The notes under the pieces: model-generated
What the model was told of the DNA's origin: nothing
The model's input: only the letters and a program-made list of their open reading frames with translations
The model's database searches: none
NCBI GenBank assembly: GCA_002723015.1
Contig: PBNG01000012.1
Coordinates: forward strand, 25,112 to 31,958
Reading direction: 5' to 3'
Origin: Roseibacillus sp.
GTDB lineage: Bacteria; Verrucomicrobiota; Verrucomicrobiae; Verrucomicrobiales; Akkermansiaceae
Length of the DNA stretch: 6,847 bases
In this document: positions 5,973 to 6,847 of the stretch, one piece after another
How positions within the stretch are numbered: the stretch's first letter is position 1
Layout of the letters: each line of letters opens with the position of its first letter
Program-made: the position numbers and the translations under genes

Positions 5973-6847
5973 ATGGAAACCATGTCCATCAAACCCAAGA
6001 AAATCGTTATTCTCGGCTCTACCGGATCCATTGGTACAAGTGCGCTTAAGGTTGCGCGCGAGATTCCAGACCACATGGAGGTTGTTGGTCTTGCAGCCGG
6101 CTGTCAGGCTGAGCTTCTTGGTGCACAGGCTCGGGAGTTCGGGGTCAGGCATCTTTCGATTGCTGATGAAGCACTGCGTGAGACAGTGCTGGCGGCTGCG
6201 CCCTCAGGTAGTGAGGTTGGTGTTGGCGCACAAGGACTCAGAGAATTGGCCTGCCTGCCCGAGGCAGACATGGTACTGATCTCGATTGTAGGAACGGCCG
6301 GGCTTCAGCCGGCTCTTGATGCAATAGCAGCAGGAAAAGATCTGGCTGTGGCAAGCAAGGAGATCCTTGTCATGGCGGGTGAAATTGTCATGGCTGCGGC
6401 GGAGAAGGCGGGAGTGAATGTTCTTCCCGTGGATAGCGAGCACAATGCCATCTTCCAGTGCCTGGACGCAAACCCCTCGGGAGCAGAGGCCGTGCGGCGT
6501 CTCCTGCTTACAGCTTCCGGGGGGCCCTTTCGCACTGCCAGTCCCGACCTGCTGAGCGAGGTTACCCCGGAGCAGGCTCTCAAGCATCCGACCTGGGAAA
6601 TGGGACGGAAGATATCCATCGATTCGGCCACCCTGTTCAACAAGGGTCTCGAGATGATCGAGGCTCGATGGCTGTTCGGTGTCGGCATGGATCGGGTCGA
6701 TGTTGTGGTCCATCCGCAGAGTATCGTACACTCAATGGTAGAATTCGTAGATGGCAGCGTGCTGGCTCAGGTGAGCACGACGGATATGTGTTTTCCCATT
6801 CAGTATGCAGTGACGTGGCCACATCGAGTTGCCCACTCGCTTGAACC
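5973..6847 (+). CDS. dxr: 1-deoxy-D-xylulose 5-phosphate reductoisomerase, N-terminal part (runs off right edge)
   Basis: This cytoplasmic enzyme makes 2-C-methyl-D-erythritol 4-phosphate from DXP with NADPH, the committed step of the MEP isoprenoid pathway. The visible 291 residues, about three quarters of the usual ~390, include the NADPH-binding IVILGSTGSIG (11-21). Next come ASKEILVMAGE (127-137, where ANKE-x-LV is usual), PVDSEHNAIFQ (152-162; Asp154 and Glu156 metal ligands) and LTASGGPFR (179-187). The flexible-loop HPTWEMG (205-211), KISIDSATLFNKGLEMIEA (213-231) and HPQSIVHSMVEF (247-258) follow. Metal and substrate residues equivalent to E. coli Asp150, Glu152 and Glu231 are present. 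The start is ambiguous among GTG 5961, ATG 5973 and ATG 5982; GGAAAC lies just before 5982. It follows cdsA by 27 nt, so the two are probably co-transcribed. Confidence 0.93.
   Translation, partial: METMSIKPKKIVILGSTGSIGTSALKVAREIPDHMEVVGLAAGCQAELLGAQAREFGVRHLSIADEALRETVLAAAPSGSEVGVGAQGLRELACLPEADMVLISIVGTAGLQPALDAIAAGKDLAVASKEILVMAGEIVMAAAEKAGVNVLPVDSEHNAIFQCLDANPSGAEAVRRLLLTASGGPFRTASPDLLSEVTPEQALKHPTWEMGRKISIDSATLFNKGLEMIEARWLFGVGMDRVDVVVHPQSIVHSMVEFVDGSVLAQVSTTDMCFPIQYAVTWPHRVAHSLE

Noticed and set aside
6204..6731. Minus-strand open frame of 175 codons inside dxr
   Set aside because: It lies antisense to highly conserved Dxr motifs and has no recognisable domain.

Overview
The window looks like ordinary chromosomal DNA from a Gram-negative bacterium, most likely of the PVC group and probably Verrucomicrobiota. 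This is inferred from family resemblance only: a DUF6607-type secreted protein, a small EF-hand protein with a Gly/Arg/Pro-rich tail, a CdsA with a modified C-terminal signature, and a two-domain GNAT protein. Shine-Dalgarno signals are mostly weak, so several starts are judged from protein content. No tRNA, rRNA, CRISPR array, insertion sequence or phage gene was seen.

Layout, left to right. (1) Minus strand, 1-485: the N-terminal part of a secreted DUF6607-type protein that runs off the left edge. (2) Plus, 680-1591: a two-domain GNAT acetyltransferase, divergent from gene 1. (3) Minus, 1596-2369: a YafK/DpaA-like L,D-transpeptidase-fold protein whose stop lies 4 nt from the GNAT stop, tail to tail. 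(4) Plus, 2478-3386: S-methyl-5'-thioadenosine phosphorylase (MTAP). (5) Plus, 3458-4264: an exported, lipoprotein-like NodB polysaccharide deacetylase. (6) Minus, 4407-4900: a small exported EF-hand protein with an apparent 2-nt frameshift in its repetitive tail. It converges on gene 5 across one strong, bidirectional intrinsic terminator at 4348-4374. (7) Plus, 5037-5945: CdsA, CDP-diacylglycerol synthase. (8) Plus, 5973 to the right edge: the first 291 residues of Dxr, DXP reductoisomerase.

Functional reading. cdsA-dxr is a piece of the widely conserved uppS-cdsA-dxr-rseP arrangement (phospholipid and isoprenoid precursor synthesis). Here uppS is not directly upstream; a divergent EF-hand gene occupies that place. 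The YafK/DpaA-like enzyme and the NodB deacetylase both point to the cell envelope, probably peptidoglycan, but MTAP between them is a methionine/purine salvage enzyme, so this is not a clear dedicated locus.

I found no convincing undescribed system. The points most worth a second look are the frameshifted repeat tail of the EF-hand gene (the ancestral reading frame and its terminator can both be seen), the substituted CdsA signature, and the two inverted repeats between the EF-hand gene and cdsA.
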